The notes under the pieces: model-generated | Told to the model about the DNA's origin: nothing | Seen by the model: the letters and a program-made list of their open reading frames with translations, nothing else | Databases searched by the model: none | Position numbers and translations under genes: made by a program | Shown: positions 30,994 to 41,737 of the stretch, piece by piece | Position numbering within the stretch: position 1 is the stretch's first letter | How the letters are laid out: each line of letters begins with the position of its first letter | Source: Prorocentrum cordatum | Lineage: Eukaryota; Sar; Dinophyceae; Prorocentrales; Prorocentraceae | DNA length: 62,000 nucleotides | Reading direction: 5' to 3' | Assembly (NCBI GenBank): GCA_963575745.1 | Contig: CAUYUJ010017632.1 | Coordinates: 69,578 to 131,577, forward strand

Positions 30994-32501
30994 AGGAGGA
31001 GGAGGAGGAGGAGGAGAGGATGTTCTGGGAAAACAAGAACCCCACTCAGGATGTGGGGAACAATGATTGGCAACAGTGGGTCCGAAATAGCTTTTCGGGG
31101 GGGCCCGGGCGACCCGCGGGCGCTCCCAGCCAGGGGCCCTTGGAGACGCGCATCTTTGGGATCCCCCCCCCATTGAGGGGAGTGGAGTGCGAGCTGCTGG
31201 ACAGGCGCGACATCATTGGGATTGAGCGCCGCGCCTGTGCCCAGGCGGAACCTCGACGACGGGGGCCAGGACAGGCGCGCGCGCAGGGTCGCCAAGGCGC
31301 TGCTGGAAGTGGGGCGCTTCTACGACCGCATCGCCAAGATAGAGTGGGTGCGCTGCCAGCTGGACTCGCCAAGGTCGGCTTGTCGGCCCTGGCCGATCCT
31401 GCTTTCCAGGATTTAGCGCGGCATATTTGGGATCGCGCCGCCGAGCACGACCTTGCCAAGGAAAACAATGATTGGCAACAGTGGGTCCGAGATAGCTTTG
31501 CGGGGAAGCCCGGGCGACCCGCGGGCGCTCCCAGCCAGGGGCCCTAGGAGACGCGCATCTTTGGGATCCCCCCCCCATTGAGGCATCTGTTTCTGTTCTT
31601 CGGGCCGCACTTTTGAAATTCCCAGAGCGCACGGCAGCAGGGTGCTGTCATACATCCTCTGTGGCTCATGTACCTGTCCGACGAGGCCCTCGGCGCCTTT
31701 GCCGTATTGGTGCATCAGTGTGAAGCGCGTCTGCGCTGGCCCGATCGGCGTTTCGTTTGGTCAGTAAGCTAATTCGTTTACAAAACCAGACGGTGGGCAC
31801 CGCTTGATAGCGCTGCTGGGTACGTTCGCCCGCGTGCGGCGCAGGCTTCGACGGCCTGTATCAGAGCGCAGGAGCGCGATCATGGAAAGAAGGAGTTCCG
31901 GGGGAGTGGGACTGGGACCCGCCTTTGATTTGAGCCTGTCGGCGGGTGGAGCCAAAACTAAGGATTTGCAATTGATCAAAGTGCTGCTGGCCAATGGCCA
32001 AGTGCTATGACATGGTTATTTTGTCGGTCCTTGGCGAGATTTCGGGCAGGTAGGTTCCTCCCACCCGGTCGTCTGGGGTGGGTGCTCTTCAGTCTGCGCC
32101 GCCCCCCGACGATAGACCGCGTTTCGGAGTTTGAGTGAGAGCTACGTCTCCTTCCACGGAATCTTGGCGGGGTGTTCACATGCTTGTGCCAGATGCGTGT
32201 TGTGCCCTGGCGCCCGTGAGAGAGACGGTCAGGAGATTCCCTGCAGTGAAGGTTTCGGCCGCCATGGACAACGTCTCGCTGCAATTGGGAGGGCCAGATC
32301 CGGGTGCGGGTGGGGCCGAGGTGGTAATCCATGGCGGTGCGAGAGGATGCGCCGTCGCGTCGCATCGGATCGTCTTCCTGCTGTCCGCCTAAACCAGTCA
32401 GGCTTACCTGGCCACGCAGTCATTGCCGGCTGAAAAGCGAATTAAGTTTGACGCCCTCACCCTTAGGCCTTAGGATCAATAAGAATGTGATACATTTGGG
32501 C
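30994..32501 (+). repeat. Probable false duplication of A3 sequence after the gap
   Basis: From aggaggagg at 30994 onward the sequence repeats 29402-30893 with an offset of 1592 bp, ending at the same ATTTGGGC where the left contig ends. From about 31990 to 32480 many single-base indels appear. This is what two unmerged contig ends of one locus look like. Confidence 0.7.
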
Positions 32502-32864
32502 CATGGCTGTTTGGGAGGCGCGCGCAGCGCGACACCGAGAAAAGAGCTGCGGGTCCTTGAGAGGTCTGCTGGGCCGAAGGTGGCCGCGCTCTGGCGCGCG
32601 GGCTCAATGCCCAGCGGGGGCCACGGGGCGGCGGCCATGGGGCTCCAAGACTCCACTTTAAATTTTTGCGCGCGCTGGCTGCCGAGCTTATGGGGGCCCG
32701 AGGCAGGGCGCATCGCACAGCCTACGTTGCCGCCCATCGCGATCCCAGCTACGGTCCCGTGGCCGATGCGACGGTGCCGCGAGCGTTTCGTCACTGCCGC
32801 GTGGGTCTGGGATCGTAGGGTGAGCGATGTTGATGTGTTACGGGACTGGCAAAAAGGCTCATGA
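32502..32864 (+). pseudogene. A3 reverse transcriptase, 3' part
   Basis: Continues the RT thumb region (LERSAGPKVAALWRAGSMPS to DVDVLRDWQKGS) beyond the point reached before the gap. Stop at 32862. Confidence 0.6.
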
Positions 32865-33403
32865 AACGCTGTGCCAGCAGCCCTTTGGAGGCTCGCGTGG
32901 GGGCCCGTCGGGGCGGTTTACCTCAGCCTTTCTCGTGTCGGGTGGAATTTGGCCGGGCCCCGCATGATTCAAGCCGACCAGGACGAGGCTTTAACTTTGT
33001 TTTTCGTTTCGTCTCTCCTAGCGATGTAAGGCAGCAGCTCAGAGAGGGCATCAATCGAGCCCGAACGGCGCAGCTGCTCTCTGCCACCCCCGAGGCGCGC
33101 GGATCCAAGAATGTTCGGGGTCGAGCGCGTCGTTTGGGAGTGTACTCGGTCCGAGATCCTGTGCGCGAGGCAACCTTGAGGCGCCCTCTAGGGGTTGGGC
33201 CGCGGCCCCCAGCGCGAAAGGTCGCGGCGGCATCTTCCAGCAGTTCGAAATGTCAGTTCTGTGGCGAGGCCGAGGGCGCGCTCGGACACCAGTATTTCGA
33301 CTGCGCTAAGGTGTGGCAGCAAGGTGCCGAGGATCCCGATGCTGCGCATCCACTCCCCAGCGATGCGCGGGGACAGCGGCAGAAGATGATCGATTCGGTT
33401 TGA
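32861..33403 (+). pseudogene. A3 post-RT segment with CCHC knuckle
   Basis: An open frame of 180 codons from the ATG at 32861, overlapping the RT stop by 4 nt (ATGA). The knuckle CQFCGEAEGALGHQYFDC is at about 33252-33305. In A1 and A2 a stop interrupts the N-terminal half of this frame; here it is open, as in A4. Confidence 0.6.
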
Positions 33404-34125
33404 GGTCTGCCGCCCGAGGCTGACACCGTCGGGCTGGCCTATGGGCCCCCCCTCTGTCCTATCTGCGTCGAGCCCGTTCCTAGGGCCGTTCCCGTCAGGG
33501 CCCGGGGTGCTTGTCATTTTCCTTGGGGGCCGAGGCTGTATGCAGGCGGCAGCGGCCAAACTAATGGAATCCCTGAGCTTACTAGATGTGGCTGGTCAGT
33601 ACCCGAGCTGACTGCGCAAGGTTTTCCGATCCGCGCCCGTTTTGGCCCCCTGTGAGGACTGTGCCAGACGGTGCCGAGGGCGGAGCGCCAGGCGATTTTG
33701 GAAGCTTTGAAAGCTGGGCCTTGGGAGGCCATTGTTGTTTCGGACCACCGGCCCGCCGTCATGGATGGCGCCAGCTGGTGCCCCGAGTTGTGTAGAGGTG
33801 CTAGCAAGCATGCCAGCATTTGGAGGCAGGTTTTCCAGCTCTACGAGGGAAGAGACCAGAGAGGCCCTCTTTCCAGCGGGCGCCCGCTCACGGCAATTTA
33901 GATGAGCTCTTGCAGGCCCATGTGTTCCCAAAAGGCGTGGAGGTGCCCACTGTGTTCGGTTACCCTGGGAACACGCGGGCTGACTTCTTCGCGAAGGTCG
34001 GAGCTGGGGAGATCCAGCATGCTGGTCTAGTGGTAGACACTTTCGTTGCAGGCCAAAAGACGTGCGCCGCTCTTTTGATGTTTTTGGCTAGGGCGGCCCA
34101 TATTGTGACCTCGGCCTCCGCGGTG
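33404..34125 (+). pseudogene. A3 RNase H domain
   Basis: YAGGSG, ERQAILEAL, VVSDHRPAV and GNTRADFFAK in separate frames, as in A1. Confidence 0.6.
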
Positions 34126-34481
34126 CCGGAAAGCCCGCCAGTTCGGACAGGTCCCGCGATGCCGACGCTGGTTCTGCTGTCCCACGACCTCGAGGAGGTC
34201 CAAGAGGATGGGGTTCGCTGTTTGTGGCGCCGCGCTTCAGCGCGCACGCCGAAGTCCCGTGCGCGCCGGGGGCAGCCAGGTGCCAGGCGTGAGCCCACTG
34301 CCCTGCGTTTGTGCCTCTCGGCAGCGCGCGCGGCCAGGCGCAATGGCGCCCCGGGGCGGGCGCGCAGCGCGGCCGTGCGACTGGCCTGGGCTGCCTTCGT
34401 TTTGAGTCTGAGCAAGGCGAGCCCCCGCCACTGCCTCAGTCCTTCCTGCACGAGGACCACGTGGTCCAGGCGGAGGGTCGG
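34126..34481 (+). pseudogene. A3 C-terminal module, truncated by CTC tract
   Basis: Runs to the codons for VQAEGR just before the zinc ligands HSICRKC, which are lost at the junction with CTC repeats at 34482. Confidence 0.6.
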
Positions 34482-34535
34482 CTCCTCCTCCTCCTCCTCC
34501 TCCTCCTCCTCCTCCTCCTCCTCCTCTCCTCCTCC
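34482..34535 (+). repeat. CTC microsatellite at the A3 break
   Basis: Pure (CTC)n with one interruption; begins exactly at the A3 breakpoint after gagggtcgg. Confidence 0.95.
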
Positions 34536-34739
34536 GCGAAGGAGGCCCTCACCAGTGCTCCACTAGCCGCCGCATGACGCGAGTGGAGAGGAGGTGGGCC
34601 CCAGGGCCGCGACCTCCAGGGGGCGAACCGCTACGAGAGAGCGGCGCGAGATGAGGGCCGCCGCGCCATCAGCGGCGGAGAGCGCGGCGCGGCCAGCGCC
34701 GCGCAGCTCGCGGGGAGCGAGATGCGAAATAGTCGAACT
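34536..34739 (+). other. Captured segment between two CTC tracts
   Basis: A unique GC-rich segment (gcgaaggaggccctcacc to gaaatagtcgaa) not found in A, B or C. It recurs at 52670-52945 with a longer, indel-rich middle. It may be the 3' end of another retroelement whose CTC tail carries B. No frame recognised. Confidence 0.5.
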
Positions 34740-35055
34740 CCTCCTCCTCCTCCTTCTCCTCCTCCTCCTCCTCCTCATTCCTCCTCCTCCGCCCTCCTCC
34801 TCCTCCTCCTCCTCCTCCTCCTCCTCCTCCTCTCTGCCTCACTCCTCCCCCTCCTCCTCATCCTCTCCCCCTGCCTCTCATATGTGGGCGGTGAAACCTC
34901 CCTCCTCCCCCTCCTCCTCCTCCTCCTCCTCGCCTCCTCCTCCTCCTCCTCCTCCTCCTCCTCCTCCTACTCCCCATCCCCCTCCTTCCTCCTCCTCACT
35001 CCTCCTCCTCCTCCTCATCTACCTCTCCTCCTCCTCCTCCTCCTCCTCCTCCTCC
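34740..35055 (+). repeat. CTC-rich tract leading into the B1 spliced leader
   Basis: About 0.3 kb of CTC/TCC repeats with minor interruptions, ending flush with the SL. Confidence 0.95.
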
Positions 35056-35104
35056 TCCGTAGCCATTTTGGCTCAAGTCCGTAGCGTGGCCCGAGCGTCA
35101 ACAG
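35056..35104 (+). other. DinoSL plus relict SL at the 5' end of B1
   Basis: 35056-35077 is a perfect DinoSL (first base T). It is followed at once by TCCGTAGCGTGG and, a few bases on, GCGTCAACAG, which keeps the first seven bases and a TCAA near the end, so a degenerate second SL is likely. Confidence 0.85.
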
Positions 35105-35216
35105 CGGACGTGAGCATTCTGGCAAGGGGGCACCTCTCTGGTGCACGCGGCCCCAACTGTTCTCCTGGCTTGCCAGGCATACTAACGTACCTTCTTTTGC
35201 CTGCCACGGCACGCCG

Positions 35217-36440
35217 ATGGGATCGGATGATTTGCGCTCAGCCCCGTGGCGTGCGGACGGGTCGACGAATAAGAAGGCCACTGTTGTCCGACGCAAGCTA
35301 CACAAGCCCCCTGTCTCAGGGCCCTCGTGGCGATGCGGTCATTGTGGATGTGCACGCAACGAGGAAAGATGGCAGTGGTGCAAACATTGCTTCTCATATC
35401 GCACACCTGAGCCAGGATGGACCCAGCCACAGCACTGGCCGTCTCGGGCGGGCAGGTCGTGGTCAGGATCAGACAACTCGTGGAACGACAGCCGTCAGAG
35501 TTCAGAGCACCGGCTACCGCTGGCGGCCGGCCTCCAGCCAGGTCCGAACTCCTCCACGCCAGCGCTGGTTTGGACGAGCCTTGATGGCCTGGATGCTACT
35601 GAGCTGGGTTCTCTGCTGGCCATCGCCAACAAAACGGGAGACAAGAACTTGGCCACGAGGGTTCAGGCGCGCATCAACATCCTGGCAAAGTCTGCCCCCC
35701 CTGTCATTGAGAAGACCATGGAGCAGCGACTGGCTGAATCGCGACGTGAATGCGACAAGCTCCTTCAGCGACTCTCTCGCGAACTGGACAAGCACGACAA
35801 GTGGAAGACCCAACTGCATGAGCACGAGGACTACATCATGGGCCTTCGTGCAGAGTTGGAGATCATGGACACTCAACACGCGGAGCTCGCCCGCAAGCTC
35901 GCTGCCACAGGCAAAGCTCCCGTACCAGAACCAGGACCAGCGCCTGCGCGGATCAAGCTGGAGGACCTCGTGTCTGGCAAGGTTGGCACCCTGGACTTCG
36001 ATCTGGGCCTCCTGTCAGACATGCCTGATGGATTGGAGCTGGATGAGGACGATCGCCTACGGATTGAGGAACGCACCACACAGTTGCGGGAGCTCCTTTC
36101 CACAAAGGCCAAGGATCTTTTCGCCTCGGCTCTGGATGAGGCCAAGCGAGTGGTCCAGGAGCATGAATCACAGAAGACGCGTCTACTGGCCAAACGTCGT
36201 CGAGTGCAGGATGCTGAAGACGAAACCCAGCCCAAGCCAGGAAGCGCAGAAGGTTCCCAGCCAGAGTCAGCTAGTGCTGGTGGTGATGGCGCGGAGACCA
36301 CCGCGGAGCCCCTTGGCCAAACTGCAGAAGGACAGGGCTCCCGACCAGATCAACAGGCACGGTTCGCCTCAGTTCGAGAGAGATTGGCCAAGTTCGAGCG
36401 CAGGGGGGGCCCCAACAGCGAGTGCCCAGCAGCTACCTGA
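35217..36440 (+). CDS. B1 ORF1, RanBP2-like zinc finger and coiled-coil protein (407 aa)
   Basis: ATG at 35217, the first good start after the SL. Residues 38-58 read W-x-C-x2-C, eleven residues, C-x2-C (WRCGHCGCARN then WQWCKHC), like a RanBP2-type finger, an RNA-binding fold in other proteins. Residues about 160-235 and 285-345 are charged helices with coiled-coil character. The C-terminus is acidic then basic (VRERLAKFERR). It fits a LINE ORF1 that packages element RNA. It ends 140 nt before the first ATG of ORF2 and overlaps the open ORF2 frame. Confidence 0.8.
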   Translation: MGSDDLRSAPWRADGSTNKKATVVRRKLHKPPVSGPSWRCGHCGCARNEERWQWCKHCFSYRTPEPGWTQPQHWPSRAGRSWSGSDNSWNDSRQSSEHRLPLAAGLQPGPNSSTPALVWTSLDGLDATELGSLLAIANKTGDKNLATRVQARINILAKSAPPVIEKTMEQRLAESRRECDKLLQRLSRELDKHDKWKTQLHEHEDYIMGLRAELEIMDTQHAELARKLAATGKAPVPEPGPAPARIKLEDLVSGKVGTLDFDLGLLSDMPDGLELDEDDRLRIEERTTQLRELLSTKAKDLFASALDEAKRVVQEHESQKTRLLAKRRRVQDAEDETQPKPGSAEGSQPESASAGGDGAETTAEPLGQTAEGQGSRPDQQARFASVRERLAKFERRGGPNSECPAAT

Positions 36441-36579
36441 GTCAGGGACATCTGTGTCAGCTGGGGTGCTCAAGCTCATTTCACGAACGCCGCCATTCCA
36501 ATGCTACCCAGGCACGGATGTTCCATTTGGATGTACTTCCGACGTTCTCACACATGCATGTGCTCCCTCTGGTCGAGCT

Positions 36580-39258
36580 ATGCGGTCTGACAAGTTCTAC
36601 TACGAAGCGCTGGACACAATACGGAAGGTTCGGGATATGATGCAGTGGGCCCCTCCTTCGATGTCGGTTGAGATGACGGGGACCCCTTCTACGTGTGCAC
36701 CGTGTTCCAGGCCGTCGGGGACTGTGAGCAGTACGGCTACGGCGTGGGCGAGTCAGTCGGGCGCCATTGGCGCCACGGGCACTATGTGGAGCCACGTTCT
36801 TCCTGTTGCATCCCTCTCCACGCAATCAGGTCCTCAACCTGCTGGAGGATTTCAGTCGTCAGAGCGCAAATCCTGGGCTGCCCAGAGCAGTGCAGGTTCA
36901 CAGTCGCACCTGGGCTTTCCACCCGCCAGGGCACCCTCTCCACAGGAGGCGGGGGTCTCAGCGCGTGTGGGTGGGGGCTCAGGAGTTTGCTGGACTCGCC
37001 TATCTGGTGACGCAGGTAGCATTGGTGAAGTGGTGACTGCAACCGATACACCACAGGCCATGGGCCTGCCGCCTGCTGACGAGACCAGAGCGATGGCAGT
37101 ACAGGACTATGCTGACATGCGTGCGGATCTCAGAGATTGGGCAGCGGCTTGGTTTGACTTACATCGTGGGTTGTACGCTGGCAGTGCGGACTGGCGGCTT
37201 TGGTGCGAGGCGTTTCTGCCCACGATCACTTGGAGCGACAAGGGCAACGAGCCTTGCGCCCGCTTGTTGCAGGCCCTGGTTTCACAGGTCGCCCCCTACA
37301 ATAAGTCTATGGAAGGATATGTGATTGGCATGGAGACAGTCCCTGGCCCAGGCGAGTGGCTTTCCTTGATAGGCTACGCGCGGCGCCTTTTGAGAGCCGA
37401 GTTCAGATGCAGCGCCGCCACTGGGCGCGCTTGGAGGAGTTGAGAGCCATGTTCAGGAGGCTTTTGGGCTCGGATTTCCCTACGGTTCGGCTTCCTCGCC
37501 CCAGACAGCCTGACCCTGGTGATGATCAGGCAGACGTAGATGCGTACATCGCTAGCCTGGTGATATTGGCGGATGCGGAGACCAGTTTGGGACAGGCCAA
37601 TCACAGTACGAATACACATGCCATGCAACATCAGGCTTCTGAGGCTCCTGAAGTCCATCGGTTTGCTCCCCTACCTGTGGAAGGAGGTCGAGCACGGTGC
37701 GATGATTTGGACGATCCTGATGCTGACCCCTTCGCCTACCTCGACGACCAGTTCGGGAACGAAGGGGAGCTCTGTACGGTGGAGTCTAACATAGGATGCA
37801 GGCCAGACGCCATAAGCTCCAGCCCTGCCCCGTCTCGGGAGGTGTCTCTTGGAGGCCCTGAGGCCGCGCTCTTGGGTGTCTCGGGGAACTCCTCGTCGAG
37901 TCTGCCTTTGCTGGATGCCGCCCTTCCTCGGGTTTGTAATGTGGCGTCAGAAACGCAACGAGGCAGACAGATCCACGCTGGAGACAATGCGCCCACACAC
38001 GAAGAGCCAGCTGTACTACAGCACCGCACGTCCGACAAGCATGTGACGATGCTCTTCGCGAACATCACCGAGTGGGGCGCCAAGGTTCGCAGCTTTGTGA
38101 ACAGTCACAAGCACACCTACTCCATCGTAGGGCTGGTCGAGACGCATGTCCCCGACACCAAGTGCGCCCACTGGACTGAGGAGCTCAGGAAGGATGGGTG
38201 GAGGCTCTCCTTCAAGGCAGGCTTTGCTTCAGGGAAGTCGGACTCAGGCATCTCTGCAGGTGAGTGGCTTCTCACTCGATGTCACTTGGCAGCTACGCAG
38301 TTCGATCGATTGAGGGACCAGGCGATTGCTGACTCGCGCATGGATCCCTTCAAAGGCTTCTCGGCCACGACGCTGCATCTCAAGTCTGGCAACCTTGTTT
38401 ACATTGCAGCGTACTTGCTACCGTCACTGGGGACTTCGCAGTACAACAATGAGGTGTTGGTGGCTTTGGGCGCTTTTACCAAAGCTTTGGCAGATCCCTG
38501 GGTGATTGTCGCGGACTGGAACAATGAACCGCAGACCCTGTTGGATAGTGGATGGGTGGAAAGACTCAGAGGTCGGCTTGCGCTGCCGAACTGCAAGTTC
38601 ACATGCGACAAGGGCCAGGGACGAATGTATGATTATGCGATTGTCTCTAAGCAGCTTACTTCGGACCGCATCAGGCTCAGGCAGGTTGTAGCGGTACCCT
38701 GGAAGACGCATTGTGCTATTGCCGTTGACGTGCTGGACGCCAAGAGGACTTGGTGGCATAGGTCGTTGGAGCTTCCGGAACCGCTACCCAGGGCCAACCG
38801 ACCTCAGCAGGAGCCAAACCCAGACAGCAAGCGATCTATGAAACGCAAGCAGGTGGCAGATGCACGCAGACAGGAACTTCCTGAAGAGCTACGCGAGGCC
38901 TTCGATGACCTGCCTTCTCAGGAGCCACCGCCAGAAGGCCCCAAGGTTACGTTCAAGGTGGAGCAGGCAGAATGGCTCAAGATCTACGGAGAAGTGGAGC
39001 AGGATACATTCAGACCACGTACAGCAGCAGAGCAGTTGGCGACAGGCCCCCTGGCGACCTGGAGGCCTGCTCAACGCTCCACCTTGGATGACAGATATGG
39101 GCGATGGGTCACTACATTGGAGCGGTCCATTGTGGCGGTCAGCGATGTAGAGGACCCAGCTGTCTTTCTTGGCAGAGGGCAAGGCTACTCAATTTCCTGG
39201 AAGAAGATGCGCCCAGCTCCAGGTCGACCTCACATGTGCGACCCTGTTGCAGAATGGT
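36580..39258 (+). pseudogene. B1 ORF2, N-terminal region and AP-type endonuclease
   Basis: First in-frame ATG after ORF1 at 36580. The Ser/Pro-rich N-terminus is followed by a frame break at about 37240-37380, where several indels separate it from B2. The EEP domain is then intact: Asn 38061 (FANITEW), Glu 38139 (VETH), Asp 38514 and Asn 38520 (ADWNN), Asp 38631 (MYDYAIVS), His 38709 (KTHCA). These are the residues an AP-type nuclease needs to cut target DNA. The domain ends near 38750, followed by a basic linker to the second frame break at 39258. Confidence 0.8.
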
Positions 39259-39284
39259 GGAAAGGAGGAGGGAGGAGGAGGGGA
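39259..39284 (+). other. 26-bp GGA-rich insertion in B1 ORF2
   Basis: Absent from B2 (57499/57500). Its sequence is purine GGA repeat, the complement type of the element's CTC tail, and its length shifts the frame by two. It marks the point where B1 and B2 switch from near identity to clear divergence. Confidence 0.7.
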
Positions 39285-41737
39285 AGGGGATCGCTTCCAC
39301 ACTGCTGGCTCGAGGCGTTGCCTTGACACGCTCAGGCAGGGACCCTCCAGAGGCTGAGAAATGCCTTGCGGGCTTTCGGTCTATGGTCCAGAGCCTGACA
39401 GAAGCCAAGCAACAGGAATTCTTCGGGAAAAAGGCCCTGACCACCACAGTGCAAGAGTGGAAGGATGTTGCCCTGCAGGTGTCGCACCTCAGCCTGTCTG
39501 AGTTGGAGCAGCTCCAGGTGCACACCAACGTGTGGGTCGACCGCGCCCAGGGACGCTCATTAGTCAAGTCACGCCAAGCCTTCATGGACTGGGCTAAGCA
39601 GATGTGGGCCAAGAGGCCAGGTGCTATTCATCGACACGTTCGTGCTCCTCCTCCTGACCCACTTCCGCGTGAGATCACCATGGATGGAGTGGACACTGCA
39701 GACCCCTGCGTACTCATTCGCACGAAGAAGGACTTTTGGCAGGGAGTTTGGCAGGAGGACAATGACAGCAGGGAGCACTTGCTTTGGACTTTGGAAGGAT
39801 TGGCCAGGGATGCTCGTGAAGACCCCTTGCCACCACTGAATGAAGGACAGATTGAATCGATACTTAGACGACAATCACCAAACAAAGCGAGAGGAGTTGA
39901 TGGCTTGGGCCCAGTTGACCTTCAACGGATGCCTCAAGATGGACTTACGGAGCTCACGTGTATCCTCAATCAAGCGGAGCTACTGCAAACTTGGCCGACA
40001 GCGTGGTTAGCTACGATTTGTGCGGTTATTCCGAAGCCAGCTGGAGGCACGAGAGTACTGGGAATGTTACCGCAATGTTGCAAGACGTGGAGCCAGGCGC
40101 GCAGTTCGGTCACCTCCAGTTGGTCGGATGGACTTTCTGCCTTCTGGGACACAGCCATCAGGGGCAGCAGCGCCCTGAGAGCTGCTATGACGAGAAGCCT
40201 CATGGACGAGGCCTCCGCTACCGCAGGCAAGGCAACGGCGACTGTACTGCTGGACATAGCCAAGTTTTACGACTCCATCTCATTCACCCTCCTGGTGGTT
40301 GCGGCGCGGGGGCTCAACTTCCCTCCCACGGTGCTGCTCATGGAGATCCTGCTCTTCATGGCGCCGCGCATCCTCAAGGAGGGCTCGGTCATCAGCGAGC
40401 CGTTCTGCCCTGGCCGCTCGATTGTGGCTGGATCGTCGCATGGAGTCTGCCTTGGAAAAGTGTTCTTGCATTCTGTTCTGGAAGCTGCGCACGCTAGAGC
40501 CCCTCAGGCCTCGTTATGGACCTTTGTCGATGACACTGTGGCAAGATCTGAGGGCACCCAGGCCACTGTTGTTTCGGAGATGGAAGGTTTAGCTGAAGCT
40601 TTCTCGGAGGGATTCAGACTCAAGAGGCTCACGGTCTCGGACAAAACGGTTGTCTTGGCGTCCTCTCTTGAGCTTGGGAAGCGCATAGCCAGAATTTTCA
40701 GAGCCCGAGGGATGCCCGCTAGGTTTGCTTCTGTAGGAGTTGATTTAGGTGTTGACACGGCGGCAGGTCGCTTTCGGACTAGGAAGAAGGCACGCCAGAG
40801 AATGGCTAAAGCCAGTGGTCGTTTTTCTAGGATTGTGAAGATGCGCAGGCTGGCTGGTTTGAGGAAAGTCACCCAGGGCGCTTGGCGCACGGGGGCCTTA
40901 CCACAGGCCAGCTTTGGCCATCAAGTTTATGGTATGCCACCGAGTCAGGTCTTGCTTCTGAGGCGACAAGCTGCTCGCACGGTCTCGGGAATGGGTAAGG
41001 GCAAATGTTTAACCACTGGTCTGCAGACTGTGCTGGGGGATGGAGATCCCGCCCTGGAGCTGCGCCGCCAATTGGTGGACGCCTGGCTGCAGCTGTGGAA
41101 GCGCTTCCCTGCCCTCCAACCTCGTATTCGACGGTCGTGGGGTATCGTTCGGTCGCAGCTCGATTCGCTTGGTGCCAAAAGGTGGAGAGGCATTCGGGGG
41201 CCCATAGCTGCAGTCCAGGCCACCCTTATTGAAGCAGGATGGGAGCCCAGGGAACCTGACCTGTGGGAACGACCTGAGCATGCGGAGCATGCGTGGAGGT
41301 TCCCACGAATGGGCGACCCAGACTTTGATTTACTCCCGATGACCGACCACGCAGACCTGTTGCACGAGTTCGTTTCTGACATGAAGGCTAAGTTGTGGCA
41401 AGGTGCTGCTGGGCACGAGGCAGGCGACAGTTTGAAAGAAGGAGCCGACCTCCTTCCACTGCAACAGGAACTCCGCCGTTTCGAGTCTCGGGGCCAGTCG
41501 GATCTTTGGGGCCTCACCTTGTGCGTGGCCTCGGGGGGCCAATGGCCACGTCAGCGCCAAGTCGACTGTGGCTACACGGTCGACGTTACTTGCCCGAGGT
41601 GCAAGGCGGCCCTTGAGACCTTGTTTCACAGAATATGGCAATGCGTGTGTAATGTTGATCACCAAGATTTTAGCAGCACGCAATCACTGGTTTCCCAGGC
41701 CACGGCGCAATGGGTAGCAGACCCTTCTTTATGCTGA
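39285..41737 (+). pseudogene. B1 ORF2, reverse transcriptase and CCHC knuckle
   Basis: An open frame of over 800 codons. RT landmarks: KARGVDGLGPVDLQ, VIPKPAGGTRVLGML (fingers), LLDIAKFYDSI (motif A, both Asp present, about 40250-40280), PGRSIVAGSSHGVCLG (motif B), FVDD (motif C, 40523-40534), FRLKRLTVSDKT (motif D). The knuckle has Cys 41591, Cys 41600, His 41627 and Cys 41642 (CX2CX8HX4C). The frame stops at 41737, where B2 reads on, because of indels. Confidence 0.85.

Larger units (their letters stand above)
25303..34481 (+). mobile_element. LINE family A, copy A3 (gap-split, 3' end interrupted)
   Basis: Begins with the relict SL at 25303. The ORF1 and endonuclease segments are nearly identical to A4 and slightly different from A2. 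The interval is inflated by a 100-N gap and a probable repeat of about 1.5 kb after it. The 3' end stops inside the C-terminal module at gagggtcgg, exactly where a CTC tract begins. Confidence 0.8.

Noticed and set aside
34594-37443. 949-codon ORF starting in the CTC tract
   Set aside because: The first part is CTC repeat and the second is the ORF2 frame read through ORF1. Only the part after about 36580 is likely ORF2.
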